Below, piece by piece: positions 1-9,355 of a stretch of 64,000 nt of DNA. The notes under the pieces were generated by a model that saw nothing but the letters and a program-made list of their open reading frames with translations, was not told where the DNA came from and made no database searches. Positions within the stretch are counted from its first letter, which is position 1, and each line of letters opens with the position of its first letter. This stretch comes from Microbispora catharanthi (lineage in GTDB: Bacteria > Actinomycetota > Actinomycetes > Streptosporangiales > Streptosporangiaceae), in assembly GCF_006334915.2 (NCBI RefSeq), contig NZ_VDMA02000002.1, positions 248,001-312,000 on the forward strand, read 5' to 3'. The position numbers and the translations under genes are program-made.

Positions 1-337
1 GTCCTCCCGGCTCGTGCCGCTGCACGGAGATCAGCAGACGCAGCGCGGGCACGTGCTCGCCTCGCGCGGCCAGTGCGTGGGCGCGGGCCAGCGCGGTGCC
101 GAGGAAGACCGGCTCCTCCAGGGGGAACAGGTCCGGCCCGCCGCCCGGCCCGGCCAGCAGCCGCGCCAGCATCTCGTGCGCCTCGGGCAGGGCGGGATCG
201 TGGGCCAGCGCCGCCGCGACGTGCGCGGCGGCGTGCCCGGTCTCCCCGTCGGCCAGGGCCAGCCGCGCCATGCTGACCTCGCCCTCGGCCTGGGCGCGGG
301 GATCGTCCATGCCCTCGTCGATGCCCTCGTGCGTCAT
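1..337 (-). CDS. TPR-like repeat protein, N-terminal part, cut by the left edge
   Basis: The minus strand is open from an ATG at 335-337, preceded by a GGAGGA ribosome-binding site at 341-346, to the window edge: about 112 codons with no stop. The visible protein has an acidic start and then Ala/Leu-rich helical repeats spaced like tetratricopeptide units (AHVAAALAHDPALPEAHEML is typical). Such proteins act as scaffolds for protein contacts. The 3' end lies outside the window, so any further domain is unseen. It is transcribed in the same direction as the downstream peptidase's opposite neighbour side and shows no clear operon link here. Confidence 0.6.
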   Translation of the reverse strand, partial: MTHEGIDEGMDDPRAQAEGEVSMARLALADGETGHAAAHVAAALAHDPALPEAHEMLARLLAGPGGGPDLFPLEEPVFLGTALARAHALAARGEHVPALRLLISVQRHEPGG

Positions 338-403
338 ACGTCCTCCGATCCGGCAGTCGTGATCATCACTCTGCCAGAGCGGCGGAGAGCACGGCCGCAG
401 GGA

Positions 404-1531
404 TCAGTCGACCACGACCAGGTCCCTGGTGGTGTTGTTCATCCGCTCTCCGGCGGTCTCGCCGCAGACGACGATGTCCTCGATCCGGGCGCCGTGCCGT
501 CCGGGCAGGTAGATGCCCGGCTCGACGGAGAAGGCGAACCCCGGCCGCATCTCCTCGGTGTTGCCCGCGACGATGTACGGCTCCTCGTGCGTCTCCAGGC
601 CGATGCCGTGCCCGGTGCGGTGGACGAAGTACTCGCCGTACCCGGCCTCCGTGATCACCTCGCGGGCGGCGGCGTCCACCGACTCGCAGCTCACGCCGGG
701 CCTGACGTGGGCACAGGCGGCCTCCTGGGCGCGCTTGAGCACCTCGTAGTACGCCGCGAAGTCGGCCGGGGGCTCGCCCACGCAGTAGGTCCGCGTGGAG
801 TCGGAGCAGTAGCCGCTCGGCATGACGCCGCCGATGTCGACCACGACGGGCTCGCCGGGCCGGATCACCCGGTCGGTCAGCTCAGCGTGCGGGCTGGCGC
901 CATTCGGGCCCGAGCCCACGATCACGAAGTCGACCCGGGCGTGACCCGCGTCGATGATCGCCTCCGCGATGTCCTTGCCGACCTCCCGCTCGGTGCGGCC
1001 GGCCTTCAGCAACTGGGGCACCAGGTTGTGCACGGCGTCGATGGCCGCCCCCGCCTCCGCGAGCGCCGCCTTCTCCGCGGGCGACTTGCGCATGCGCAGC
1101 TCGCGCAGGACGCTCCCGGCCAGCACCTGCTCGGCCCCGGGCATGGCCGCGCGGAACCGCAGCGACTGCAGCGCCCACATGCGGTCGGCGAGCCCGACCC
1201 GGGCGACCGGGCCCAGGCGGCGGGCCACCTCGGCGAACGGGTCGTCGGTCTCGTCCCACGCGACGAACTCGATGCCGAGCCGGGAGGCAGGCGAGTGCTC
1301 GGCGGCCGGCAGCTCCAGGCGCGGCACCATCAGGAACGGCGCGCCGGACGCCGGCACGACCAGGCAGGTCAGGCGTTCCAGCGGCATCGCGTCGTAGCCG
1401 GTCACAAAGCGCAGATCGGGGCCTGGCGTCAGCAGCAGCGCGTCGAGGCCGGCGCGGTCGACGGCCTCGCTCACTGCGGCCGGACGGGTCGTGGGATACA
1501 GGTCGGAGTGCTCCGGGGACATCGTCGTCAC
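404..1531 (-). CDS. M24-family metallopeptidase (Xaa-Pro aminopeptidase-like)
   Basis: A 375-aa two-domain protein: an N-terminal creatinase-like domain (about 1-145) and a C-terminal pita-bread M24 domain. All five metal ligands of the family are visible: D232 (VVVDIGG), D244 (YCSDSTRT), H308 (HRTGHGIG), E337 (SVEPGIY) and E351 (ARIEDIV). The family removes N-terminal residues next to proline using two metal ions in the cytoplasm. No signal peptide is present. The start may be GTG at 1531 or ATG at 1522. It stands alone between the TPR gene and a divergent phosphatase gene. The exact dipeptide specificity (aminopeptidase P or prolidase) cannot be read from the sequence. Confidence 0.9.
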   Translation of the reverse strand: MTTMSPEHSDLYPTTRPAAVSEAVDRAGLDALLLTPGPDLRFVTGYDAMPLERLTCLVVPASGAPFLMVPRLELPAAEHSPASRLGIEFVAWDETDDPFAEVARRLGPVARVGLADRMWALQSLRFRAAMPGAEQVLAGSVLRELRMRKSPAEKAALAEAGAAIDAVHNLVPQLLKAGRTEREVGKDIAEAIIDAGHARVDFVIVGSGPNGASPHAELTDRVIRPGEPVVVDIGGVMPSGYCSDSTRTYCVGEPPADFAAYYEVLKRAQEAACAHVRPGVSCESVDAAAREVITEAGYGEYFVHRTGHGIGLETHEEPYIVAGNTEEMRPGFAFSVEPGIYLPGRHGARIEDIVVCGETAGERMNNTTRDLVVVD

Positions 1532-1740
1532 GCGACCTAATCTAACGAGCGCGGGCCCTGACGACCTACTCAGGTGCGCATACCACAGGCGCCACGCGGG
1601 CGAGCTTCGCGGGGCTCTGGCTTATTCCACGCCATAGAAGAAAACCAACCCCTGCGGAATGCAGGACTGCTACGCTCCGCGTCAGGGCGAGCACGGAACG
1701 TCCGCACGGCACTGCAAGAGCGGCATCGAGAGCGAGACAA

Positions 1741-2637
1741 ATGGTCGGCGTAGTGGGCGGCACGAGGCCCGCCCTTCCCCCCGCGGACGACCGCGACCCG
1801 GACATGACGCCCGGCGCCGCCCCCGTCGGCACCCTCGTGGTTCAGGACATCGGCGGACGGCGGTGGGCCGAGCGCCGGGAACGCGCCGTCGAGGAGCGCC
1901 GCGTCACCCTGGCGCTGCGGGAGGCGATCCTGCCCGAGCCCGGCGCGTCGATCGACCTGCCCTACGCCCGGATCGCGGTCCGGTACGTCCCGGCGGGCCG
2001 GGCGTCGAGCCTCGGCGGCGACTGGTACGACGCCGCGCCGCTGCCCGACGGACGCATGTTCCTCGCGGTGGGCGACGTGTCCGGACACGGCCTGCCCGCG
2101 ATCGCCGAAATGGCTCAGCTGCGTCACGCGCTGCTCGGCCTGAGCATGACGGGAGCCTGCCCCGGCAGGCTGCTGACGTGGCTGAACACCCTGGTCCTCA
2201 CCCGGTTGGACGACACCACCGCGACCGCCGTGTGCGGCCACTTCGACCCGGCGACCCGCCTTTTCACGTGGGCACAGGCGGGCCACCCCGCCCCGATCCT
2301 GGTGCGTCGCGGGGGCGCGCGCCAGCTCGGGGCGCCCCGGGGGGTCGTGCTCGGGGCGACGTCGAGCCTGCCGTACGGGGTGGCCGACGTCCGCCTCGAG
2401 CCCGGCGACCTGCTGCTGATGTTCACCGACGGCCTGGTCGAGCGCCGCTCGCGCGACATCGGCGCCGGGGTCTCCCTCATCGTGGAGGCGGCCGTGGCGA
2501 CCGGGCTCGGCACGGCCGGAGCGGACCTCGACGCGGGCCTCGACCGCCTGCTGGAGGCGATCGGCGGCCCCAACCCCGAGGACGACACCTGCCTGCTGGC
2601 CGTGGCGGTGACCGGAGAGGGCCCGCGGCACCCCTGA
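1741..2637 (+). CDS. SpoIIE/RsbU-type PP2C serine phosphatase
   Basis: A 298-aa protein whose residues about 60-290 form a SpoIIE-class PP2C phosphatase domain. Metal-binding motifs are intact: GGDWYD (92-97), GDVSGHG (111-117), AGHPAPIL, FTDGLVE (228-234) and a late DDT (281-283). Such enzymes dephosphorylate anti-anti-sigma factors in partner-switching stress pathways. There is no PAS, GAF or membrane segment, only a short N-terminal tail, so any sensing must come from a partner. No anti-sigma or anti-anti-sigma gene is adjacent. An internal ATG at 1804 is a possible alternative start. Confidence 0.9.
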   Translation: MVGVVGGTRPALPPADDRDPDMTPGAAPVGTLVVQDIGGRRWAERRERAVEERRVTLALREAILPEPGASIDLPYARIAVRYVPAGRASSLGGDWYDAAPLPDGRMFLAVGDVSGHGLPAIAEMAQLRHALLGLSMTGACPGRLLTWLNTLVLTRLDDTTATAVCGHFDPATRLFTWAQAGHPAPILVRRGGARQLGAPRGVVLGATSSLPYGVADVRLEPGDLLLMFTDGLVERRSRDIGAGVSLIVEAAVATGLGTAGADLDAGLDRLLEAIGGPNPEDDTCLLAVAVTGEGPRHP

Positions 2638-2656
2638 CAGGCGTGACAATGGCAGG

Positions 2657-3553
2657 GTGCTGATGCTTCTCGACACCCCGTCGCTGTACTTCCGCGCCTT
2701 CTACGGAGTCCCGGAATCGGTGACCTCGCCGGACGGCATGCCGGTCAACGCGGTGCGCGGGCTCCTCGACATGATCGCCACCCTGGTCCGGCAGCACTCC
2801 CCCGCCCAGATCGTGGCGTGCATGGACGCCGACTGGCGGCCGGCGTTCCGGGTGGCCGCGATCCCGTCGTACAAGGCGCACCGGGTGGCGAGCGGCGACG
2901 AGGAGGAGGTGCCGGACACGCTGGCCCCGCAGGTCCCGGTCATCGAGGAGGTCCTGGACGCGCTGGGCATCGCCCGCGTCGGCGTCGCCGGATACGAGGC
3001 CGACGACGTGATCGGCACCTACGCGACCGCCGCCGCCGACGCCGTGGACATCGTCACGGGCGACCGCGACCTGTTCCAGCTCGTCGACGACGAGAAGCCC
3101 TGCCGTGCCCTTTACACAGTAAGGGGAATCCGCAACCTCCAGATCATCGATGAGGCGTTCGTCCGGGAGAAGTACGGCATCCCGGGCCGGGCATACGCCG
3201 ACTTCGCGACGCTGCGCGGCGACCCGAGCGACGGCCTGCCCGGTGTCGCCGGGATCGGCGAGAAGACGGCGGCGGCCCTCATCACGCGCTTCGGCTCGCT
3301 GTCCGCGCTGCTCGCCGCGCTGGACGACGGCGGCGCCGACGGCTTCCCCGCGGGCGCACGCAACAAGCTCGCCGCCGCCCGCGACTACCTGGAGGTCGCC
3401 CCTGCCGTGGTTCGGGTGGCCCACGACGTCCCGGTCCCGGACGTCGACATCACCCTGCCCGCCGCGCCGCGCGACCCCGAGCGGCTGGTCGCGCTGTCGG
3501 AGAAGCACGGCCTGGACAGCCCGCTCAACCGCCTGCTCGCCGCGTTGGCCTGA
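2657..3553 (+). CDS. 5'-3' exonuclease (PolI N-domain/FEN-like)
   Basis: A stand-alone 298-aa 5'-3' exonuclease equivalent to the N-terminal domain of DNA polymerase I. Acidic metal-binding residues are seen in LLDTPS at the start, ACMDADWRP, GYEADDVIG and TGDRDLFQLV. A helix-3-turn-helix DNA grip with GLPGVAGIGEKTAAAL follows. It would remove flaps or RNA primers during replication and repair. The GTG at 2657 gives the longest form, but ATG at 2663 is better spaced from the GGCAGGG upstream. It starts 20 bases after the phosphatase gene, and the next gene (an RNB ribonuclease) starts about 50 bases downstream, so co-transcription is plausible. Confidence 0.93.
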   Translation: MLMLLDTPSLYFRAFYGVPESVTSPDGMPVNAVRGLLDMIATLVRQHSPAQIVACMDADWRPAFRVAAIPSYKAHRVASGDEEEVPDTLAPQVPVIEEVLDALGIARVGVAGYEADDVIGTYATAAADAVDIVTGDRDLFQLVDDEKPCRALYTVRGIRNLQIIDEAFVREKYGIPGRAYADFATLRGDPSDGLPGVAGIGEKTAAALITRFGSLSALLAALDDGGADGFPAGARNKLAAARDYLEVAPAVVRVAHDVPVPDVDITLPAAPRDPERLVALSEKHGLDSPLNRLLAALA

Positions 3554-3602
3554 CCCCCGGCCGTTACGGCCCGGAATGTCCACACTCGGGTAGGTTGATC
3601 GC

Positions 3603-5039
3603 GTGCCGTACACGACGATCCGCCTCCCCCACGAGGACGGGCTCCGCCCGGGGTTGAAAGCAGGGTTCGCCCGCATCCGCGGCGAGTTCGACCTGCCGGA
3701 CGGTTTCCCCGCCCCCGTGCAGGAGGAGGCCGAGCGGGCCGCCGTCTCCCCCGCCGTACCTGGCGAGGATCAGACCGGCCTACCGCTGGTGACCATCGAC
3801 CCGCCCGGCTCGATGGACCTCGACCAGGCGCTGTGCATCGAGCGGCGCGGGACGGGCTACCGCGTCTGGTACGCGATCGCCGACGTCGCGGCGTTCGTCC
3901 GGCCCGGCGGGGCGATCGACGCCGAGGCGCGGGTCCGCGCCGAGACCGTCTACATGGCCGACGGGCGTGTGCCGCTGCACCCGCCGGTCCTGTCGGAGGG
4001 CGCGGCCAGCCTGCTGCCCGGGCAGGCCCGCCCCGCGGCCCTGTGGCGGCTCGACCTCGGGTCCGACGGGGAGATCGAGGCGGTGGACCTGCGCCGCGCG
4101 CTGGTGCGCAGCCGGGAACGGCTCGACTACGAGACGGTCCAGGCCGCGGTGGACAGCGGCCGAGCGGAGGGGACGATCGCGCTGCTCGCCGAGGTGGGGC
4201 CGCTGCGGCTGGAGCGTGAGCGGGCCAGGGGCGGGCTGTCGCTGCCGACCCCCGAGCAACAGGTGGTCCCCGACGGGAACGGCGGCTACCGGGTGGAGTT
4301 CCGCACGAACCACCCCTGCGAGGCGTGGAACGCCCAGATCTCGCTGCTCACCGGCATGGCGGCCGCCCGGATGATGCTGGACGCGGGCGTCGGCGTGCTG
4401 CGGGTCCTCCCCGAGGCGGGCCCGGAGGACGTCGGCAAGGTCCGCAGGGTCGCCGCCGCGCTCGGCGTGCCCTGGCCCGACGGCACGTCGTACGCCGAGG
4501 TCGTGCACGGGCTCGACCCAAAGATCCCCGGCCATGCCGCCTTCCTGCACGAGTCGACGGTGCTGCTGCGCGGCGCGGCCTACGTCGCCTTCGACGGCTC
4601 GGCACCCACGCAGGTGCTGCACGCCGCCCTGGGGGCGCCGTACGCGCACGTTACCGCGCCGCTGCGGCGGCTGGTCGATCGGTACGGCACCGAGGTCTGC
4701 CTGGCCGTGGCCGCGGGCCGCCCGGTCCCCGAGGAGGTCGCGGCGGCGCTGCCCGACCTGCCGGAGCAGATGGCCGCGGGCGGCAGGCGGGCCGGCGCGG
4801 TGGGGCGGGCCTGCGTGGACCTGGTCGAGGCGGCCGTGCTGCACCCCAGGATCGGCGAGGTCTTCGAGGCGGTCGTGGTCGACGTCACCGACGGAAAACC
4901 TGGCGGGCAGGTGCAGGTCACCGAGCCCGCCGTCATCGCCCGCTGCGACGGCGACCGCCTGCCACTCGGCGAGCGCGTCCCCGTACGGCTCACGCGCGCC
5001 GACCCCGCCACCCGCGAGGTCCGCTTCACCGCCGCCTGA
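3603..5039 (+). CDS. RNB-domain ribonuclease (RNase II/R family)
   Basis: A 478-aa protein starting at GTG. The RNB catalytic domain starts at about residue 55, with the family signature TIDPPGSMDLDQAL carrying the aspartates that bind Mg2+, followed by YAIADVAAFV and later HVTAPLRRLVDRY near the catalytic arginine region. It lacks long N-terminal cold-shock domains and a clear C-terminal S1 domain, so it is the compact RNB form found in actinobacteria and plants rather than full RNase R. It degrades RNA 3' to 5' in the cytoplasm. It follows the exonuclease gene on the same strand. Confidence 0.9.
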   Translation: MPYTTIRLPHEDGLRPGLKAGFARIRGEFDLPDGFPAPVQEEAERAAVSPAVPGEDQTGLPLVTIDPPGSMDLDQALCIERRGTGYRVWYAIADVAAFVRPGGAIDAEARVRAETVYMADGRVPLHPPVLSEGAASLLPGQARPAALWRLDLGSDGEIEAVDLRRALVRSRERLDYETVQAAVDSGRAEGTIALLAEVGPLRLERERARGGLSLPTPEQQVVPDGNGGYRVEFRTNHPCEAWNAQISLLTGMAAARMMLDAGVGVLRVLPEAGPEDVGKVRRVAAALGVPWPDGTSYAEVVHGLDPKIPGHAAFLHESTVLLRGAAYVAFDGSAPTQVLHAALGAPYAHVTAPLRRLVDRYGTEVCLAVAAGRPVPEEVAAALPDLPEQMAAGGRRAGAVGRACVDLVEAAVLHPRIGEVFEAVVVDVTDGKPGGQVQVTEPAVIARCDGDRLPLGERVPVRLTRADPATREVRFTAA

Positions 5040-5115
5040 GCGGCCACGCGCCGCCTTTCCGGGCTTTCGGTGATGACCGTCGTTATTCTGCGATGATCAC
5101 GTCGGCGGAGGCCAC

Positions 5116-5631
5116 ATGACCACAGACGACTCCGCGCCGGAATCCGGCCGCGGCCCCCGCCCATGGGGCGAGTACGCCCTCATGATCCTCGGCCTCTCGG
5201 TCCTGTGGGGCGGCGCGAACTGGTTGAAGAAGACCTGCGAACCGCCGAACGCCGTGTGGGCGGCGGGCATCCCCGCCGTCGCCCGATTCTTCGCCGCCAA
5301 CCCGCTGCGCGCCCTCGGGTACGCGGCCGAGGGCCTCAGGATGGGCACCGCACCGGCCGTGCTCTTCATCTGCCAGGAGCTACGCACCACCCGCCCGCTG
5401 CGGCAGTACCTGGCGATGTGCCTCACGCTGCTCGGCGTGGCGCTGCTGACGCTGGCGGGCGGACTGGTGATCCCGTCGAACGCCGCCGCCTACTCCGTCG
5501 CGATGGGCCTGCTGCTCGGCACCGCGCTGCCGGGCGCCGCCGGTCTCGTCCACGTCGCGTTCGCCTGGATACGGGACCGGACGGCGGGCCGCCGTGCGGC
5601 AGCCGGCGCGGGTCAGCTGACGGAGGAGTAG
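5116..5631 (+). CDS. Small membrane protein of unknown function
   Basis: A 171-aa protein that I do not recognise. After a polar N-terminus there is a hydrophobic stretch at about 22-38, a helix near 75-90, and two strong membrane segments at about 97-115 and 122-146, followed by a basic, Ala-rich tail. The ATG at 5116 is preceded by GGAGG (5107-5111). The last 19 bases overlap the 3' end of the convergent helY gene, so the tail shares DNA with the helicase terminus. No function is assigned. Confidence 0.7.
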   Translation: MTTDDSAPESGRGPRPWGEYALMILGLSVLWGGANWLKKTCEPPNAVWAAGIPAVARFFAANPLRALGYAAEGLRMGTAPAVLFICQELRTTRPLRQYLAMCLTLLGVALLTLAGGLVIPSNAAAYSVAMGLLLGTALPGAAGLVHVAFAWIRDRTAGRRAAAGAGQLTEE

Positions 5632-8330
5632 GCGACGACCCCGCGGCGCATGGCGTCGATGGCCTTGACGGCGTTCTCGGCGACCTTGCTCCCCTTGGGC
5701 GCGGCGTCCCTGAGCTGGCCGAGCAGGTCGAGCAGCTGCTTGACCCAGCGGACGAAGTCGCCCGCCGCGAGATCGCAGTCGGTCAGCACGGCGTCGAGAC
5801 TGTGGCCCTTGGCCCAGCGGAAGGCCGCCCAGGCGAAGCCGACGTCGGGCTCGCGGACGAACGACAGGCCGTGGTCCTGCTCGATGCCCTCCAGCTCGCC
5901 CCACAGCCGCACCATCTCCCCGAGCGCCTCGCGCGTGGCCCCGGCCGGGATCTTGGGGCTGCGGACGTCGTCGGCCTGCCGCGACTCATACACCAGCGAC
6001 GACACGCACGCGGCCAGTTCGGCGGGGTCGAGACGGTTCCACACGCCCGCCCGCAGGCACTCGGCCGTGAGCAGGTCCAGCTCGGTGTAGAGCGAGGCGA
6101 GCCTGCGGCCCTGTTCCGTGACGGTCTCGCCGTCCAGGTAGCCGAGCTGGTCGAGCACGCCGCAGACCCGGTCGAAGGTCCGGGCGATGACGTGGGAGCG
6201 CCCCTCGACCCGGCGGCGCAGCCCCTCGGTCTCCCTGAGCAGCTTGTGGTAGCGCTCGGCCCAGCGGGCGTGGTCCTCACGCTCGTCGCAGCCGTGGCAG
6301 GGGTGCTGGCGCAGCTCCCGCCGCAGGCGCGTGATCTCCTCGTCCTCCGCGGCGTGGTCGCGCGCCCGCGGCGGCTTGCCGAGGTCGCGGTCGCCCAGCT
6401 TCGCGTGCACCGTCGAGACGAGGTTGGCCCGTTCCTTCGGCGAGCGCGGATTGAAGCCCTTCGGAATCCTGATCTTGTCGACCGGCTCGACCGGCACCGG
6501 GAAGTCGGCCGCCGACAGGCGCTTGACCTGCTTGCCGATCGTCAGCACGAGCGGCGCGGGGCCCTCGTGTCCCCGGCCGTTGACACCGGGGTCGAGCACG
6601 ACCGCGATGCCCGCACGGCGCCCGCCCGGCACCCGGATGACGTCGCCGGGCTTGAGCACCTCCAGGGACTGCACGGCCTGGGCGCGGCGGGCCGCCCCCC
6701 GCTGGCGCGACAGCTCGGCCTCGCGGTCCGACAGCCGCCTGCGCATCGCGGCGTACTCCTCGAAGTCGCCGAGGTGGCAGGTCATGGCCTCGGCGTAGCC
6801 CTCGAGGGCCTGCTCCGCCTTGCGGAGCTGACGGGCCAGCCCGACCACGGCCCGGTCGGCCTGGAACTGGGCGAAGGAGTCCTCCAGCAGGGTCCGCGCC
6901 CGCTCCCGGCCGACCTGCCCGACGAGGTTGACCGCCATGTTGTACGACGGCTTGAAGCTGGAGCGCAGCGGATAGGTGCGGGTGCCCGCGAGACCGGCGA
7001 CGGCGAGGGGATCCATCCCCGGCTGCCAGACCACCACCGCGTGGCCCTCGATGTCGATGCCGCGCCGCCCGGCCCGGCCGGTGAGCTGGGTGTACTCCCC
7101 CGGGGTCAGGTCGGCGTGGGTCTCGCCGTTCCACTTGTCGAGCTTTTCGATCACCACGGACCTGGCCGGCATGTTGATGCCGAGCGCCAGCGTCTCGGTC
7201 GCGAAGACCGCCTTCACCAGCCCCTTGGTGAACAGCTCCTCCACGACCTCCTTGAAGGCCGGGAGCATGCCCGCGTGATGGGCGGCCAGGCCGCGCTCCA
7301 GGCAGTCGCGCCATTCGAGGTAGCCGAGCACCGCGAGGTCCTCGTCGGGCAGGTGCGCGGTGCGCTCGTCCACGATCTGGCGGATCTCGTGGCTCTCGGC
7401 CTCCGTGGTGAGGCGCAGCCCCGAGTAGAGGCACTGCATGACGGCGGCGTCGCAGCCGTTCCTGGAGAAGATGAAGGTGATCGCCGGCAGCAGGCCCTCG
7501 GCGTCGAGCTTCTCGATCACGTCCGACCGGCTCGGCGTCGTGCCCCGGCCGGGCCGCGAGTAACCCCGTCTGCCCCTGGCCTGGGCCAGCCGCATCTCGT
7601 CTCGGGAGATCCGCATGAGGGACGGGTTGACCCGCAGGGTGCCGTCGCCCTCGTCGACGAACAGGTCGAACATCTTGTTGCCGACCAGCATGTGCTGCCA
7701 CAGCGGGACCGGCCGGTGCTCGTCCACGATGACCGTGGTGTCGCCGCGCACCTCGCCCAGCCACTCGCCGAACTCCTCGGCGTTGCTGACCGTGGCCGAC
7801 AGGGCCACCACCCGCACCGACTCCGGCAGGTGGATGATGACCTCTTCCCAGACCGCGCCGCGGAACCGGTCGGCCAGGTAGTGGACCTCGTCCATCACCA
7901 CATATGCGAGGCCGGTCAGCGTGTTCGAGCCCGCGTACAGCATGTTGCGCAGGACCTCGGTGGTCATGACCACGATCGGGGCCTCGCCGTTGACGCTGTT
8001 GTCGCCGGTCAGCAGGCCGACCTTGCGCGCGCCGTACCGCCTGACCAGGTCGTTGTACTTCTGGTTGGACAACGCCTTGATCGGCGTCGTGTAGAAGCAC
8101 TTGCGGCCCTGCTCCAGCGCCAGGTGGACGGCGAACTCCCCCACCACCGTCTTGCCCGACCCGGTCGGCGCGGCCACCAGCACGCCGTCCCCGGCCTCCA
8201 GCGCCTGACAGGCGTCGATCTGGAACTCGTCGAGCTCGAAGTCGTATAGTTCGCGGAACGAGGCGAGAGCGGGTCCGGCGCCGGACTGCCCCTCACGGAA
8301 GGCGGCATAGCGTTCCGCTGGCGTACTCAT
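5613..8330 (-). CDS. helY: Ski2/Mtr4-like DEAD/DEAH RNA helicase HelY
   Basis: A superfamily 2 helicase of about 905 aa, the same size as mycobacterial HelY. Visible motifs are Walker A APTGSGKT, TTPIKALSNQKY (motif Ia region), DEVHYL (DEVH Walker B), SATVSN (motif III), and the QLTGRAGRRG motif VI. A long C-terminal region with an rRNA-processing-arch-like and helical part follows. It is likely to act in RNA turnover. The start is set at ATG 8330 because MSTPAERYA aligns with the family N-terminus. An upstream ATG at 8372 with an AAAGGA site would add 14 residues. It is the last gene of the pafBC-tatAC run, as in Mycobacterium. Confidence 0.92.
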   Translation of the reverse strand: MSTPAERYAAFREGQSGAGPALASFRELYDFELDEFQIDACQALEAGDGVLVAAPTGSGKTVVGEFAVHLALEQGRKCFYTTPIKALSNQKYNDLVRRYGARKVGLLTGDNSVNGEAPIVVMTTEVLRNMLYAGSNTLTGLAYVVMDEVHYLADRFRGAVWEEVIIHLPESVRVVALSATVSNAEEFGEWLGEVRGDTTVIVDEHRPVPLWQHMLVGNKMFDLFVDEGDGTLRVNPSLMRISRDEMRLAQARGRRGYSRPGRGTTPSRSDVIEKLDAEGLLPAITFIFSRNGCDAAVMQCLYSGLRLTTEAESHEIRQIVDERTAHLPDEDLAVLGYLEWRDCLERGLAAHHAGMLPAFKEVVEELFTKGLVKAVFATETLALGINMPARSVVIEKLDKWNGETHADLTPGEYTQLTGRAGRRGIDIEGHAVVVWQPGMDPLAVAGLAGTRTYPLRSSFKPSYNMAVNLVGQVGRERARTLLEDSFAQFQADRAVVGLARQLRKAEQALEGYAEAMTCHLGDFEEYAAMRRRLSDREAELSRQRGAARRAQAVQSLEVLKPGDVIRVPGGRRAGIAVVLDPGVNGRGHEGPAPLVLTIGKQVKRLSAADFPVPVEPVDKIRIPKGFNPRSPKERANLVSTVHAKLGDRDLGKPPRARDHAAEDEEITRLRRELRQHPCHGCDEREDHARWAERYHKLLRETEGLRRRVEGRSHVIARTFDRVCGVLDQLGYLDGETVTEQGRRLASLYTELDLLTAECLRAGVWNRLDPAELAACVSSLVYESRQADDVRSPKIPAGATREALGEMVRLWGELEGIEQDHGLSFVREPDVGFAWAAFRWAKGHSLDAVLTDCDLAAGDFVRWVKQLLDLLGQLRDAAPKGSKVAENAVKAIDAMRRGVVAYSSVS

Positions 8331-8422
8331 ACCGTCAACCCTACCGATAACGGGATTCCGGGCGTCCGTCATCGGAGATCCTTTTACGCGACCGCCTTTA
8401 CGCCGTAGATCAGCATGGTCGG

Positions 8423-9307
8423 TCAGGGGGCCAGGACACGCAGCGCTCCCGGCTCCACGGCGCAGGTCAGGGGGGCGGGGCCGGCCCGCTCGCCGTCGGC
8501 GTACGCGACGACGTCCCCGTCCAGGGCCTCGATCTCCACCCGCCGGGCCCGCCGTAGGGTCACGGCGGGGTGCCCGGTGTGGCTGCCCCGGTAGACGCGG
8601 GGGAACGTGCGCAGGAACTCGCCCTTGGGCACCGCCCCGAGCACGAGGACGTCGAGCAGGCCGTCGTCGGGCCGGGCGTCCGGGCACACCCGCATCCCGG
8701 CGCCGTACGACCGGGTGTTGGCCACCGCCACCAGCATCGCCTCGCGCTCGGCGGCCTCCCCGTCGAGAGTGATCCGGAAGGGGATCGGCGTGAACGACCG
8801 CAACTCGCGCACGAGCGCGACCAGGTATTTCGCCATTCCGGGCGGCCGGGTCATGGCGTTGGCCCGCTCGTTGACCCGGGAGTCGAACCCGCAGGCGAGG
8901 ACGCCGGCGAACCACTCGCCCGTGCCCAGCCTCGCGGCGTCGATCGTCCGGCAGGCGCCCGCGGTCACGATGTCCGCGGCGGCGAGCGGATCCTTGCGCG
9001 GGATGCCGAGGGCGTCGGCGATGTCGTTTCCGGTCCCCGCGGGCACGATCCCGAGCGGCACGGCCGTCCCTGCCAGGGCCTGCAGGGCCAGGTGGACCAG
9101 GCCGTCGCCGCCGAAGGCGACGAGCGCGGCCGGTCCGGCGGCGACGGCCTCGCGGGCCCGGCCCAGGGCGTCCGCCGCCGAGGTCCCGACGACCACCGAG
9201 ACCGGGCGGCCGCCCGCCCGCAGCCGCCGCAGCACCGGGTCGAGCAGGCGCAGCGTACGGCCACCGCGGGCGGCGGGATTGACCAGCACGACGATCTCAT
9301 CGGCCAT
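8423..9307 (-). CDS. Diacylglycerol/lipid kinase (DgkB/YegS family)
   Basis: A 294-aa protein with the DAGK catalytic signature: VLVNPAARGG at the N-terminus, the nucleotide-binding loop FGGDGLVHLA, and PAGTGNDIA. The C-terminal beta-sandwich contains DDGLLDVLV, typical of the family. It would phosphorylate diacylglycerol or another lipid alcohol at the cytoplasmic membrane face to recycle phospholipid precursors. It lies between tatC and helY on the same strand, about 48 bases after tatC, and probably belongs to that operon. Confidence 0.9.
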   Translation of the reverse strand: MADEIVVLVNPAARGGRTLRLLDPVLRRLRAGGRPVSVVVGTSAADALGRAREAVAAGPAALVAFGGDGLVHLALQALAGTAVPLGIVPAGTGNDIADALGIPRKDPLAAADIVTAGACRTIDAARLGTGEWFAGVLACGFDSRVNERANAMTRPPGMAKYLVALVRELRSFTPIPFRITLDGEAAEREAMLVAVANTRSYGAGMRVCPDARPDDGLLDVLVLGAVPKGEFLRTFPRVYRGSHTGHPAVTLRRARRVEIEALDGDVVAYADGERAGPAPLTCAVEPGALRVLAP

Positions 9308-9355
9308 AGGCGGAACCTACCGCCACCCACCAGGCGACACCAGAGGGATATTCGG

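Noticed and set aside
5163-8249. A 1028-codon open frame antisense to helY
   Set aside because: It is a GC-rich mirror of the helicase gene with repetitive Arg/Gly/His composition and no family resemblance.
8871-8895. tRNA-like GGGAGTCGAACCC text
   Set aside because: It lies inside the lipid kinase coding region and no cloverleaf can be drawn around it.
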